From: Lewinella sp. JB7
Lineage (GTDB): Bacteria > Bacteroidota > Bacteroidia > Chitinophagales > Saprospiraceae
Length of the DNA: 64,000 nucleotides
Reading direction: 5' to 3'
Assembly (NCBI RefSeq): GCF_024297185.1
Contig: NZ_JANCTD010000002.1
Coordinates: forward strand, 372,001 to 436,000
The notes beneath the pieces were generated by a model. It saw only the letters and a list, made by a program, of their open reading frames with translations, had not been told where the DNA came from and made no database searches. A program made the translations under genes and the position numbers. Position 1 is the stretch's first letter. The number at the start of each line of letters is the position of its first letter. Positions 33,613 to 42,392 of this stretch are shown here, one piece after another.

Positions 33613-34914
33613 TTATCCCCGTACTCCCAGCCATTCCGGATAAAATACGACGACGGCCAGCAGCAATACCTGAATGATCAGAAACGGAATAATGCCCCGG
33701 TACAGGTGGGCCGTAGTGACTTCCGGCGGGGCCACCCCCTTCAGGTAAAAGAGCGCGAAGCCGAAGGGTGGCGACAGAAAGCTGGTCTGCAAATTGATGC
33801 CCAGCAGAATCCCCAGCCAGATCAGGTCCGTTCCGTAAGCCACGAAGACCGGAGTCACCACGGGTACGATGATGAAGACGATCTCGATGAAGTCTATGAA
33901 AAAGCCGGCAATAAAAACAACGACCATTACGAGGGCCAGAAACTGGTACTCCGGCAGATCACTGCGCTCGATGAGGCTGACCAGAAACCGATCGCCCCCC
34001 AGTTCGCGGAACACCAGCGAAAAGGTCGTCGCTCCCAGCAGGATCATAAAGACCATACTCGTCAGGTGAGTCGTATCGCGGCACACTAATTTTGTCACGG
34101 ACCAGTCCAGTCGGCCCTGCGTCGCGGTTAGCAGCACGGCTCCCGCGGCCCCGACCCCCGCGGCCTCCGTCGGCGAAGCAACACCGGCCAGAATACTCCC
34201 GAGCACCGCGATAATCAGTAGCAGCGGTAGAAGCAAACTCTGCAACGCCTTAATCCACAGTTCCTTATCCCACCTGGCCCGCGCACCTTCCGGAAGGGGA
34301 AACACGCGGGGCCGCAAATATCCCAGGGCTAAAATGTACACGACGTACGCCCCAACCAGTAGTAGACTGGGGTACAGCGCCGCCCGGAAGAGACTGCCGA
34401 CACTTACCTGCAGGACGCTCCCCAGTAACACGAGGACGACCGACGGCGGAATGATCTGTCCCAGGGTACCCGAAGCGGCAATCACCCCGGTAGCGACCGT
34501 GGGCGGATACCCCTGCCGCAGCATGGGCGGCAGACTGATCAGGCCCATCGTGATCACCGTAGCCCCGACGATACCGGTAGAAGCCGCCAACAGGGCGCCC
34601 ACGATGATCACGGAAACCGCCATGCCCCCCCGCACTCCGCCGAACAGACTGGCCATGCTGTTGAGCATTCGCTCCGCCAACCCACTCTTTTCCAGCATGA
34701 TGCCCATAAAGATGAAGAGGGGTACGGCCAGCAGGACCGAGTTTTCCATAACCCCCATCACGCGGTTCGGCAGCAGGGTGAGCACCGCCGCGTCCAGGAA
34801 GCAAAAGGCGTAGATGAGGCTGAGCCCCCCCAGCGTGAAGGCCACCGGGTAGCCGTACAGCACAAGGAGAAAAATGCTGACGAACAGGATGAGTGCGAGG
34901 ACGGCCAGACTCAT
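33613..34914 (-). CDS. dctM: TRAP transporter large permease (DctM)
   Basis: A 433-residue, roughly 12-segment membrane protein of the IT superfamily. N-terminal TM segment and the family-typical GIMLEKSGLAERML (about 71-84), ASSGTLGQIIPPS-like element (ASGTLGQIIPPSVVL near 148-162) and PTEAAGVGAAGAV (about 247) are present. TRAP systems import organic acids with a Na+ gradient. It overlaps dctQ by ATGA, so the two are translationally coupled. No periplasmic binding protein (DctP/TAXI) is encoded nearby. Confidence 0.93.
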   Translation of the reverse strand: MSLAVLALILFVSIFLLVLYGYPVAFTLGGLSLIYAFCFLDAAVLTLLPNRVMGVMENSVLLAVPLFIFMGIMLEKSGLAERMLNSMASLFGGVRGGMAVSVIIVGALLAASTGIVGATVITMGLISLPPMLRQGYPPTVATGVIAASGTLGQIIPPSVVLVLLGSVLQVSVGSLFRAALYPSLLLVGAYVVYILALGYLRPRVFPLPEGARARWDKELWIKALQSLLLPLLLIIAVLGSILAGVASPTEAAGVGAAGAVLLTATQGRLDWSVTKLVCRDTTHLTSMVFMILLGATTFSLVFRELGGDRFLVSLIERSDLPEYQFLALVMVVVFIAGFFIDFIEIVFIIVPVVTPVFVAYGTDLIWLGILLGINLQTSFLSPPFGFALFYLKGVAPPEVTTAHLYRGIIPFLIIQVLLLAVVVFYPEWLGVRG

Positions 34915-35408
34915 GGGGCGGACGTACTACGTGCCGCCCGCCACGCCGTAGCGATGCCCTGAAGGAAGAGCAGCGCGGCGGCCAGCGGAATGACGGCCTT
35001 GATGGGAAAGAAGTACGGAATGCCGTTCGGATTGGGGCTACCCTCCCCCGACGTCCAGGCCTCGGCCGCGTAGTGCCAACTGGTGTAGAACAGAACCACG
35101 GCCCAGGGCAGCAGGAAAACGAGGGTACCCACCACGTTCACCCAGGCCCGGTCGCGGGCACTGAAGGAATCGTAGAACAGATCGACCCGTACGTGGCGAT
35201 CCTGCTGCAGGGCGTACGGAATGCCCAGGAGAAATATGAGCGCGAAGAGGTGCCACTCAAATTCGATAACCCAGGCGGAAGTGAGGCTGAAGAACCAACG
35301 CAGCAGCACGTCCGTGACGACCACCGCGATCAACAGCAGATTGAGCAGACCGGCCGCGCGACCGAGCCAGCTGACGATTCCTTCGATCCCGGTGAGTAGT
35401 CGGTTCAC
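34911..35408 (-). CDS. dctQ: TRAP transporter small permease (DctQ)
   Basis: A 165-residue protein with four hydrophobic helices and the DctQ signature (NLLLIAVVVTDVLLRWFF, split here as two segments; FLLGIPYALQQDRHVRVDLF). It forms the membrane complex with DctM. GTG start overlaps the mnmH stop in GTGA, so it is the middle gene of the mnmH-dctQ-dctM unit. Confidence 0.9.
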   Translation of the reverse strand: MNRLLTGIEGIVSWLGRAAGLLNLLLIAVVVTDVLLRWFFSLTSAWVIEFEWHLFALIFLLGIPYALQQDRHVRVDLFYDSFSARDRAWVNVVGTLVFLLPWAVVLFYTSWHYAAEAWTSGEGSPNPNGIPYFFPIKAVIPLAAALLFLQGIATAWRAARSTSAP

Positions 35409-36421
35409 GGCAGTTGGAGTATTTGACCGGCGATGGCTGCGGGCTCCGGTGATACGGCTTCTATTCGAACCGGAGTATCGGCCCCCTTCCGTTGGGCGTA
35501 GTGCGCGTAGGCCTTGTCGTAATAGACCAGCGCGATGCGGCAGGCCGTGCGGTAATCGTCGCGATCGAGGGCATCGAGCGCCGCCTGCAGGTGCTGACCA
35601 CCGAGCTTCTTGCGGAGTCGGGTAAAAGCGGCCCGGAGGTCCTCCTTCGGGTAGCCGGCGTAATCAGCCACCAGTTTGTCGACGCGCCACTCCACGGGTT
35701 GCACGATTTCCACGACGGGGGCGGTCACAAGCCGATCGTAAAAGGCCTCCGGCTGGCAGACCGTACCGATCATGCGGCTTTCGTCTTCGACCCATACCGT
35801 ACGCTCACCCGGAACGCGACGCAGCTCGGCGTACAGTTGATTTTCAAACGCTTCGGAGCTTGGTTGGGGTTGTTCCCCGAGCGCGCCGAACGATGAGCCT
35901 TTGTGCCTGGCCAGTGCCTCCAGGTCCAGGATCTCCGCTCCCCGAGCGCGCAGCGCGTGCAGTACGGCGGTCTTGCCCGATCCGGTGGGGCCGCTGATCA
36001 CTCGTAGTTTATACGGAGCGGCCGCCAGCCATTCCCGGATGTAGCCCCGGCCCGCCTTGTAGCCTCCCGTCATGTGGGCCACGTCAAAACCGGCCTGCTC
36101 GAGAAGCCAGGCTACGCTACCGCTGCGTTGTCCGCCTCGCCAGCATTGAACAACTACCTTCCCGCCCGGGGCCAGTTGACGGGCCTCCTCGACCAGTCGC
36201 CGCATCTTGTTACCCGCTATTTCGAGCCCCCGGAGGAGGGCATCGTCGGGGCTGCTCTGCTTATACAGCGTGCCTACCTCGGCGCGTTCCGCGTTGTCGA
36301 AGAGGGGAAGATTGCGCGCGCCAGGTAGATGACCTAATGCGTACTCCCCGGGACTGCGAACGTCCACCAGTACCGGAGGGTCGGCGGCGGCAAAATATTC
36401 CGATGGACTGATCTTACGCAT
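35405..36421 (-). CDS. mnmH: tRNA 2-selenouridine synthase
   Basis: Replaces sulfur by selenium (via geranylated intermediate) at wobble uridine 34 of Lys, Glu and Gln tRNAs. The 338-residue protein has an N-terminal rhodanese domain with C93 in CWRGGQRS and a P-loop GPTGSGKT at 144-151 in the C-terminal NTPase-like domain. Selenophosphate would be needed; no selD is in the window. It is the promoter-proximal gene of an operon with the two TRAP permease genes, an arrangement with no evident functional link. Confidence 0.93.
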   Translation of the reverse strand: MRKISPSEYFAAADPPVLVDVRSPGEYALGHLPGARNLPLFDNAERAEVGTLYKQSSPDDALLRGLEIAGNKMRRLVEEARQLAPGGKVVVQCWRGGQRSGSVAWLLEQAGFDVAHMTGGYKAGRGYIREWLAAAPYKLRVISGPTGSGKTAVLHALRARGAEILDLEALARHKGSSFGALGEQPQPSSEAFENQLYAELRRVPGERTVWVEDESRMIGTVCQPEAFYDRLVTAPVVEIVQPVEWRVDKLVADYAGYPKEDLRAAFTRLRKKLGGQHLQAALDALDRDDYRTACRIALVYYDKAYAHYAQRKGADTPVRIEAVSPEPAAIAGQILQLP

Positions 36422-36619
36422 GAAGGGGCGGATGTCTGCGCGGGCAAGATAGCAAGCTTACCCACGGGAAGGGAGGATTACCCGACCTATCCGGGCGGGG
36501 GACGCGGGAGCCGGCCGTGAGCACTCCAATGACTTATCCTGGCCGACGAGCATTCAGGGGAAGCGGAGCTGGTCCGGGATTTTAAATGGAATGGCGGAGC
36601 GAAAAGAATAAAGCACGCT

Positions 36620-36627
36620 TACCTTTG
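36620..36627 (+). promoter_or_regulatory. -7 promoter element of rimK
   Basis: TACCTTTG, exact match to TAnnTTTG, ends 5 nt before the ATG at 36633. The upstream 211-nt gap (36422-36632) holds nothing else recognisable. Confidence 0.6.
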
Positions 36628-36632
36628 GCGCC

Positions 36633-37505
36633 ATGCAAATCGGCATCTTTTCCCGCGGGCCCAGCCTGTACAGCACCCGCCGACTCGTGGAGGCCGGCGA
36701 AGCCTTAGGGCACGAGGTGGAGGTGATCGATCACGCGCTGTGCAGTCCCTCGCTACAGGGCCAGCGCAGCACCATCCTGCACAACGGTAACCCCCTGGAA
36801 CTTCCCCAGGTCGCGATCCCCCGCATCGGAGCCAACGTAACGGCCCGCGGCGTCTCCATCATTCGGCAACTGGACGCCCTGGGGGTTCCCCATATTCTGT
36901 CCGCCGAAGCCCTCTTACTGGCCCGGGATAAAATGAGCTGTCTGCAGCGCCTGGCCGCCGCGGAGATCGATGTGCCCAACACGGTCCTCTGCTTTTCGAC
37001 GTACGAGGCCAAACGGGCGGCCCGCCGTATGGGGCCCTTCCCCATCGTCGTTAAATTGCTGGAAAGCACCCACGGCGTCGGGGTGGCGCTGGCCCACAAT
37101 TTGTTCCAACTCGAGCGCCTCGCCGAAGGGTTTCTGCAGTTGCAGGATCGCATCCTGCTGCAGGAATACATTCGCGAGAGCAACGGTGCCGATATCCGGG
37201 CACTGGTGGTCGGCGACCGGATCGTGGCGGCCATGGAACGGCGGGCGGCACCCGGAGAATTTCGGGCCAATATGCACCGGGGGGCCACGGCCACCGCGGT
37301 TGAGTTGAGCCCGGAGGATGAGGAGCTGGTCATGCGCACCGCACGGACCATCGGGGTGGAAGTCGCCGGGGTGGACCTCATCCCCAGCCGGCGGGGTGCC
37401 CTCGTGATGGAAGTCAACGCCAGTCCCGGACTGGAAGGCATCGAGGGCGCCACGAAAGTAGACATCGCCGGCGCGATCGTCCGGTACGCAATCAGTAAGT
37501 TATGA
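36633..37505 (+). CDS. rimK: RimK-type ATP-grasp glutamate ligase
   Basis: A 290-residue ATP-grasp ligase of the RimK family, which adds glutamates to the C-terminus of ribosomal protein S6 (and makes poly-glutamate). N-terminal MQIGIFSRGPSLYSTRRL, ATP-grasp elements GPFPIVVKLLESTHGVGV (about 131-148), LQEYIRES, an R-arginine cluster, and the metal site EVNASPGLEGIE near 274-285 are present. It overlaps the next gene by 4 nt, so the pair is coupled; transcription probably begins at the ATG. Confidence 0.93.
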   Translation: MQIGIFSRGPSLYSTRRLVEAGEALGHEVEVIDHALCSPSLQGQRSTILHNGNPLELPQVAIPRIGANVTARGVSIIRQLDALGVPHILSAEALLLARDKMSCLQRLAAAEIDVPNTVLCFSTYEAKRAARRMGPFPIVVKLLESTHGVGVALAHNLFQLERLAEGFLQLQDRILLQEYIRESNGADIRALVVGDRIVAAMERRAAPGEFRANMHRGATATAVELSPEDEELVMRTARTIGVEVAGVDLIPSRRGALVMEVNASPGLEGIEGATKVDIAGAIVRYAISKL

Positions 37506-38461
37506 GTGAAATTTCCCCCCTGATCGTAGCGAACGGCGAATTCTACCCCGGGCAGTCGGGCACCGTGGAATTGGTCGCCGGCCAGCTGCCCAGCGGGAAT
37601 CCGGTTTCCATCCGGGCCCACGTTTTTCGGAGCTATAAGCCCGGCCCCACGATCCTGTTCATTGGCGGAGTGCACGGCGACGAGATCAACGGCGTAGAGA
37701 TTCTGCGGCTGGGTCTACGGAAGAAGGTATTCGCCAACATCGCGGCGGGTACGGTGGTCGTTGTTCCTTTGCTCAACGTGTATGGGTTCAACAGTTTCAG
37801 TCGCGACGTTCCCGACGGAAAGGACGTCAACCGCAGTTTTCCGGGTACCGCCACCGGTTCGCTCGCCAGCCGGATCGCCCACGGACTAAGTAAGAATCTG
37901 CTGGCCCACTGCGATCTGGCAGTGGATTTTCACACCGGCGGGCGGGGCGTATTTAACTATCCCCAGATCAGGTACTCCCCCGACGATCCGACGGCGCTGG
38001 AAGCGGCACTGCAGTTCAATCCCCCGGTCATCCTCTCCGCGAAAGCGCCGGTGAAGTCGTTGCGGCGATCGGCCCAGAAATCCCTCGGACTCAGCGTGCT
38101 GACCTACGAGGGCGGGGAGAACCTGCGCTACGATGGTCCGAGCATCCACGAGGGGCTCAACGGTATCCGTCGCCTTCTCGCCGCACGCGAGATGCTTTCC
38201 CTCAAGACCCAGCAACCGGACCGGGAGCCGGTACGCGTGACCGCAAGTAGCTGGGTACGGGCCGGGCGGGCGGGCCTCTTTCAGTGGTCCAAACGCAGCG
38301 GTTATCCGGTACGTAAGGGCGAACCGATCGGCATCATCCACGACCCCCACGGCGTCCGGCCGAACAAGCGTATTCTTTCGCCGCGCAACGGCTTCATCAT
38401 CGGGCACAACAATGCCGCCGTGGTCAGTCAGGGAGATGCCCTCTTTCACATCGGCTACTGA
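37502..38461 (+). CDS. Succinylglutamate desuccinylase/aspartoacylase-family zinc peptidase
   Basis: A 319-residue M14-like zinc hydrolase of the AstE/AspA family. The zinc motif GGVHGDEINGVE (about 55-66) and the second ligand VDFHTGGRG (near 141) are present, with VNRSFPG in between. The C-terminal half has an RCK/biotinyl-like beta fold ending in HNNAAVVSQGDALFH. It follows rimK by ATGA overlap, as seen in other bacteria. A role in trimming glutamate from RimK products is plausible but inferred. Confidence 0.88.
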   Translation: MSEISPLIVANGEFYPGQSGTVELVAGQLPSGNPVSIRAHVFRSYKPGPTILFIGGVHGDEINGVEILRLGLRKKVFANIAAGTVVVVPLLNVYGFNSFSRDVPDGKDVNRSFPGTATGSLASRIAHGLSKNLLAHCDLAVDFHTGGRGVFNYPQIRYSPDDPTALEAALQFNPPVILSAKAPVKSLRRSAQKSLGLSVLTYEGGENLRYDGPSIHEGLNGIRRLLAAREMLSLKTQQPDREPVRVTASSWVRAGRAGLFQWSKRSGYPVRKGEPIGIIHDPHGVRPNKRILSPRNGFIIGHNNAAVVSQGDALFHIGY

Positions 38462-38530
38462 GGCCGGGGGCTTTGCCGTACTTTCACCCGCTCCCGGACG
38501 TTAGGGGAATCAACGAATGCGCACGCACGA

Positions 38531-39448
38531 ATGGCGGTAACGGTCCAAAATCTTACCAAGGCTTACGGGGATCAACTGGCCCTCGACGGTATCAGCTTCT
38601 CCGCGAACACGGGGGAGGTCCTGGGCTTTCTGGGACCCAACGGGGCCGGTAAGACCACGACCATGAAGATCCTGACGGGCTACCTGAGTCAGACTTCCGG
38701 TACCGCGACGGTATGCGGGCACGACGTAGCGACCGACAGCCTGGAAGTGCGCCGGCTGGTAGGTTACCTGCCCGAACACAACCCCCTGTACCGTGACATG
38801 TACGTGCGGGAGTACCTGCGCTTCGCCGCCGCGGCCCACGGCATCCGTCGGCCCCGCGCACGCATCGCGGAGCTTATCGAGCTCACGGGACTGGGCCGGG
38901 AAGCCCATAAGGTGATCGGAGAGTTGTCGAAGGGATACCGGCAGCGGGTGGGCCTGGCGCAGGCCATGCTACACGATCCGGCGGTGCTTATTCTTGACGA
39001 ACCGACCAGCGGGCTTGACCCCAATCAGTTGGCGGAGATCAGGCGCCTGATCCAGGAACTGGGTCGCGAGAAAACCGTCATCTTCAGTACCCACATCATG
39101 CAGGAAGTCCAGGCGGTTTGTGACCGGGTCGTCATCGTGGACCGGGGAAAACTGGTGGCCGACGACCCGATCGAGCGCCTGCAACGGCGCCTGAGTGGAG
39201 ACAGCTCGCTACTCGTGCAGTTCGATCGAGCCGTGGATACGGATCAGTTGCAGCGCATCTCGGGGATCGCCCGCGTAGTCGTCGGGAAATTGCCCAATAC
39301 CTACCGCTTGTTTCTCCAGCCGGGGGCCGATGCGCGGGCGGAAGTGTTTCGCTACGCCGTTTCCCAGGACTTGATCCTCCTCGGACTCACCCGTGAGGAG
39401 CTCAGCGTTGAGGAGGTGTTCCGGGCACTCACCACGGCTGCGCCTTAA
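38531..39448 (+). CDS. gldA: Gliding motility ABC transporter ATP-binding protein GldA
   Basis: A 305-residue ATPase with Walker A GPNGAGKTTTM (about 35-45), Q-loop region, signature ELSKGYRQRVGLAQAM (about 136-151) and Walker B VLILDEPTSGLD (about 155-166), then a C-terminal extension typical of the DrrA/GldA group. Together with GldF (40109) it should form the ABC transporter needed for gliding in flavobacteria and relatives. A -7-like TACTTTC element lies near 38477. Confidence 0.9.
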   Translation: MAVTVQNLTKAYGDQLALDGISFSANTGEVLGFLGPNGAGKTTTMKILTGYLSQTSGTATVCGHDVATDSLEVRRLVGYLPEHNPLYRDMYVREYLRFAAAAHGIRRPRARIAELIELTGLGREAHKVIGELSKGYRQRVGLAQAMLHDPAVLILDEPTSGLDPNQLAEIRRLIQELGREKTVIFSTHIMQEVQAVCDRVVIVDRGKLVADDPIERLQRRLSGDSSLLVQFDRAVDTDQLQRISGIARVVVGKLPNTYRLFLQPGADARAEVFRYAVSQDLILLGLTREELSVEEVFRALTTAAP

Positions 39449-39453
39449 CTTTG
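39446..39453 (+). promoter_or_regulatory. -7 promoter element overlapping the gldA stop
   Basis: TAACTTTG, exact TAnnTTTG match, begins in the gldA TAA stop and ends 7 nt before the ATG at 39461; the next gene can therefore be transcribed independently and leaderlessly. Confidence 0.5.
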
Positions 39454-39460
39454 TCGGGTG

Positions 39461-40108
39461 ATGAGATGGATAATTTGTTTGTTTCCCTTTTGGCTGACCG
39501 CCCAGCAGTCCCGGGTTTTCGACCAGGACTTCCGCTTCCGCGACGGAGTGTACCTCAGCCATGACGCCCTGCTGACGAACGCTCCGGACATTGCGTGGAG
39601 TCAGATTGCCGGGGAGATGGTACAACTGGCCGAAGATTACCGCCTACAGATCGACGGCTTCGGATATAAACAGGGCACTCACCCCACTCCCTACGCCATC
39701 AGCCTGGACGGCCAACCCTACCTGTTCGTCCGGGCGGACGCTAAACGCGGTTTCCACGAGTTCGCAGGCCTGCGTGAGCGCGGTCGCTACGCCACCATGC
39801 GCTACGATACCCTCGTGCATACCCGGCAACTCATGAAGGCCTACAACCCCGCGACCGGCTACGCGTTCCGGGAAGCGTGGGTCGAACGGGACCGGACGCG
39901 CAGTCTCGACCGTATCGTCAACATGGAAACCGGTGACCGCATCCCCCTGGAGTTGCCGGTAATTCGCCGGATCGTAAGCACGGAGCAGGATCTTGTCCGG
40001 GCCCTCGACCGGACGGACCCCGCGGAACGGGAAAAACTACTCCGGGCGCTGAAGATATATAACGTGCGCCATCCCCTGCTTCTTCCCGCCCCCCAAGCCA
40101 ACCGCTAG
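39461..40108 (+). CDS. Unknown exported protein between gldA and gldF
   Basis: A 215-residue protein beginning with a short hydrophobic signal (RWIICLFPFWLTAQQ), so probably periplasmic or surface-exposed. The rest is mixed strand/helix with many charged residues (FDQDFRFRDGVYLSH, ALKIYNVRHPLLLP) and no known domain recognised by eye. GTG 39458 or ATG 39461 can start; ATG is preferred and is preceded by a -7 element. The stop abuts the gldF ATG (no spacer). Its position suggests a part in the gliding ABC system, but that is inference. Confidence 0.7.
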   Translation: MRWIICLFPFWLTAQQSRVFDQDFRFRDGVYLSHDALLTNAPDIAWSQIAGEMVQLAEDYRLQIDGFGYKQGTHPTPYAISLDGQPYLFVRADAKRGFHEFAGLRERGRYATMRYDTLVHTRQLMKAYNPATGYAFREAWVERDRTRSLDRIVNMETGDRIPLELPVIRRIVSTEQDLVRALDRTDPAEREKLLRALKIYNVRHPLLLPAPQANR

Positions 40109-40840
40109 ATGCTCGCCATATTCCGTAAGGAGATCAATGCCTTTTTCGCCAGCCTGATCGGATACATCGTGATAGGGGTATTCCTGATCGTGATGGGCCT
40201 GTTCCTCTTCGTGTTTCCGGACACGAGTCTGCTCAGCTACGGCTACGCGACCCTGGGGCCCTTCTTCACCCTCGCCCCGAACGTGTTGCTCTTCATTATT
40301 CCCGCCATCTGTATGCGGGCGTTCGCGGAGGAGCGGCAAACGGGAGCCATCGAGCTACTCGTTACCCGGCCCTTACGCGACATTGAGATCGTACTGGGCA
40401 AGTGGCTGGCCTGTTTTACCCTGGTCGTCATCGCGCTGCTGCCTACCCTGCTCTACTACTATACGGTGTACCAGCTCGGGGAACCGACCGGCAACATCGA
40501 CGCCGGTGGTACGGTGGGCAGTTATCTAGGTTTGCTATTTCTGAGTATGGCCTTCGTGGCCATCGGACTCTTCGCCAGCTCACTGACGACGAATCAGATC
40601 GTGAGTTTTCTTCTGGCGCTGGCCCTCACCTTCTGGGCGTACTTCGGTTTCGACTACCTCGCCTCCCTGGATGTCTTTTACGGCAACGGCGACGCATTCA
40701 TCAGCGGTCTGGGCATGCAGGAGCACTTCCGTAGTCTCGGACGCGGCCTGATCGATAGCCGCGACGTGATCTACTTCCTGAGCCTGACGGGCTTTTTCAT
40801 TCTGATTACGATGCTGAGCCTCGAGCGTCGGAAGTGGTGA
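40109..40840 (+). CDS. gldF: Gliding motility ABC transporter permease GldF
   Basis: A 243-residue ABC-2 type permease with about six membrane segments (N-terminal SLIGYIVIGVFLIVMGLFLF, then paired segments), matching GldF by length and the segment MRAFAEERQTGAIELLVTRP (about 70-89), common to ABC-2 permeases. It is the membrane half of the GldAF pair. The second component GldG, which often follows gldF, is not in the next 1.5 kb; the next gene is on the other strand. Its product should be in the inner membrane. Confidence 0.88.
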   Translation: MLAIFRKEINAFFASLIGYIVIGVFLIVMGLFLFVFPDTSLLSYGYATLGPFFTLAPNVLLFIIPAICMRAFAEERQTGAIELLVTRPLRDIEIVLGKWLACFTLVVIALLPTLLYYYTVYQLGEPTGNIDAGGTVGSYLGLLFLSMAFVAIGLFASSLTTNQIVSFLLALALTFWAYFGFDYLASLDVFYGNGDAFISGLGMQEHFRSLGRGLIDSRDVIYFLSLTGFFILITMLSLERRKW

Positions 40841-40870
40841 TCGGAACGGCCTGAACCTGGCCTTTTGCCG

Positions 40871-42283
40871 TCACTCCGCCGCCGGCAGAACGTAGGTAGC
40901 CAACGCGCCACCGGGCAACTCGTTACCGTAAGCACGGTCGTCAAGTTTTATCTCCACCCGGCGGGAAGTGTCTGTATCGTTGAGGACGATAACGACGAAT
41001 TGTCCCGTGGGGGCGCGGTATGCCACGTTTGGCAATCCCCGCACCGTGCGCGAGCCGATCCTGACCGATCCCGGTCGCACGAATTTCGCCGCGTGGGCGA
41101 TCAGATAGTAGGCCGTATTGCGGTGCACTCGGTGGCCGTCGATGGTCAGAGCGCCTAAGCAGCGGGTACAACCACCGTCGGTGTGCGGATTCTGCTCGGC
41201 GTCCGCGGCCAGATTCCACTCCAGTACGGTCTCGCACCAGTTGCGGGGAGCCCCGATAAGGAGTTCGCGGGCGTGCCACCGCATATCTTCCGCGAAGTTT
41301 CCGGGTGCCCCGATCCACTGCTCGGTGAAGTACAGGTGTTTGTTAGGATACGCTTCGTGCACCTGACTGATATTGTCCACCGAGCCGCCGTAGAGGTGAA
41401 AGGCGGTGCCGTGAACGTACCGGCGGGCTACTGAGTCGCCGAGCACCGAGAGGGGATAATCGGGTCGGTCGGCGTTATGATCGTAGATGACAATTTTAGT
41501 GGAGAGCCCCGCCTCCGCGAATGCCGGTCCGAGGTGGCGGCCGACGAAGGTTGCCTGCTGCGCGGCTTCCATCAGCAGGCTGGGATTGTTCCCGGGATGT
41601 AGGGGTTCATTTTGTACGGTGATCGCATCCATGGGAATACCCAGCTCCTGCATTCCCTGCACGTACTTCACGAAATACTGCGCGTAGGCGGCATAATACT
41701 CGGGGAGTAAGCTGCCCCCGACCGAGTGCTTGTTGTCCTTCATCCACACCGGCGGGGACCAGGGCGACCCCATCAGTTTGATGTCCGGATTGATGTCCAG
41801 AATCTCCCGGAGCACCGGAATGAGGTGAGTACGGTCGTTATCCAGGGAAAAGCCGGAGAGTTCCGGATCTACCTGCCCGGCGGGTAGATCGGCGTAGGAA
41901 AAAACCCGATCGTCCAGATCACTGGCGCCGATGCTGAGGCGCAGGTAACTGATGCCGATCGCGTCGGGCGCCGTGGAAAAAAGCTCTTCCAGTACCGCCC
42001 GGCGTTGCTCGTCCGGAAGACGGTACAAGAGCATGGCGCTGCCCCCGGTCAACGTAAATCCGAAGCCTTCCATTTCCTGGTAGATGGTGTCCGGCTCCAG
42101 CAAAATAGAGGAATCGCCCGGAGTAATTTCCGCGAGCGCGCTCGGCTCCAGCAATTTCGTACTATCGGCCGTAGTCACGTACACGCGCGCCAGGGCCGCC
42201 GGGGGGGTGGCATCCGTAAATTCCTTTGGCGCGCACGCGTAAACGGAGAGTAAGATGGGGAGAACGGATAGGTAGTACTTCAC
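40871..42283 (-). CDS. Glycoside hydrolase family 30 lipoprotein
   Basis: A 470-residue exported enzyme of the GH30 clan (glucosylceramidase/beta-xylanase-like family). The GTG start at 42283 gives a lipoprotein signal (KYYLSVLPILLSVYAC); ATG-type frame extension to 42412 has no start signal and would enter the divergent recQ region. Catalytic residues are E226 in TVQNEPLH (acid/base) and E321 in YFTEQWIG (nucleophile), inside a TIM barrel with LMGSPWSPPVWMKDNK, then a C-terminal beta domain. Specificity (glucosyl, xylosyl or fucosyl) unclear; it should act in the periplasm or on the surface. Confidence 0.88.
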   Translation of the reverse strand: MKYYLSVLPILLSVYACAPKEFTDATPPAALARVYVTTADSTKLLEPSALAEITPGDSSILLEPDTIYQEMEGFGFTLTGGSAMLLYRLPDEQRRAVLEELFSTAPDAIGISYLRLSIGASDLDDRVFSYADLPAGQVDPELSGFSLDNDRTHLIPVLREILDINPDIKLMGSPWSPPVWMKDNKHSVGGSLLPEYYAAYAQYFVKYVQGMQELGIPMDAITVQNEPLHPGNNPSLLMEAAQQATFVGRHLGPAFAEAGLSTKIVIYDHNADRPDYPLSVLGDSVARRYVHGTAFHLYGGSVDNISQVHEAYPNKHLYFTEQWIGAPGNFAEDMRWHARELLIGAPRNWCETVLEWNLAADAEQNPHTDGGCTRCLGALTIDGHRVHRNTAYYLIAHAAKFVRPGSVRIGSRTVRGLPNVAYRAPTGQFVVIVLNDTDTSRRVEIKLDDRAYGNELPGGALATYVLPAAE

Positions 42284-42392
42284 GGGGAGCTGGATTAGCC
42301 GGTAAGGTAATGGCTTCCGTCGCGGTAACCTTCGCGGATATCGTGCGCTTGTCGGTACCTTCAAGCCCGCCCGAAGCAGGCAATCGACGACT

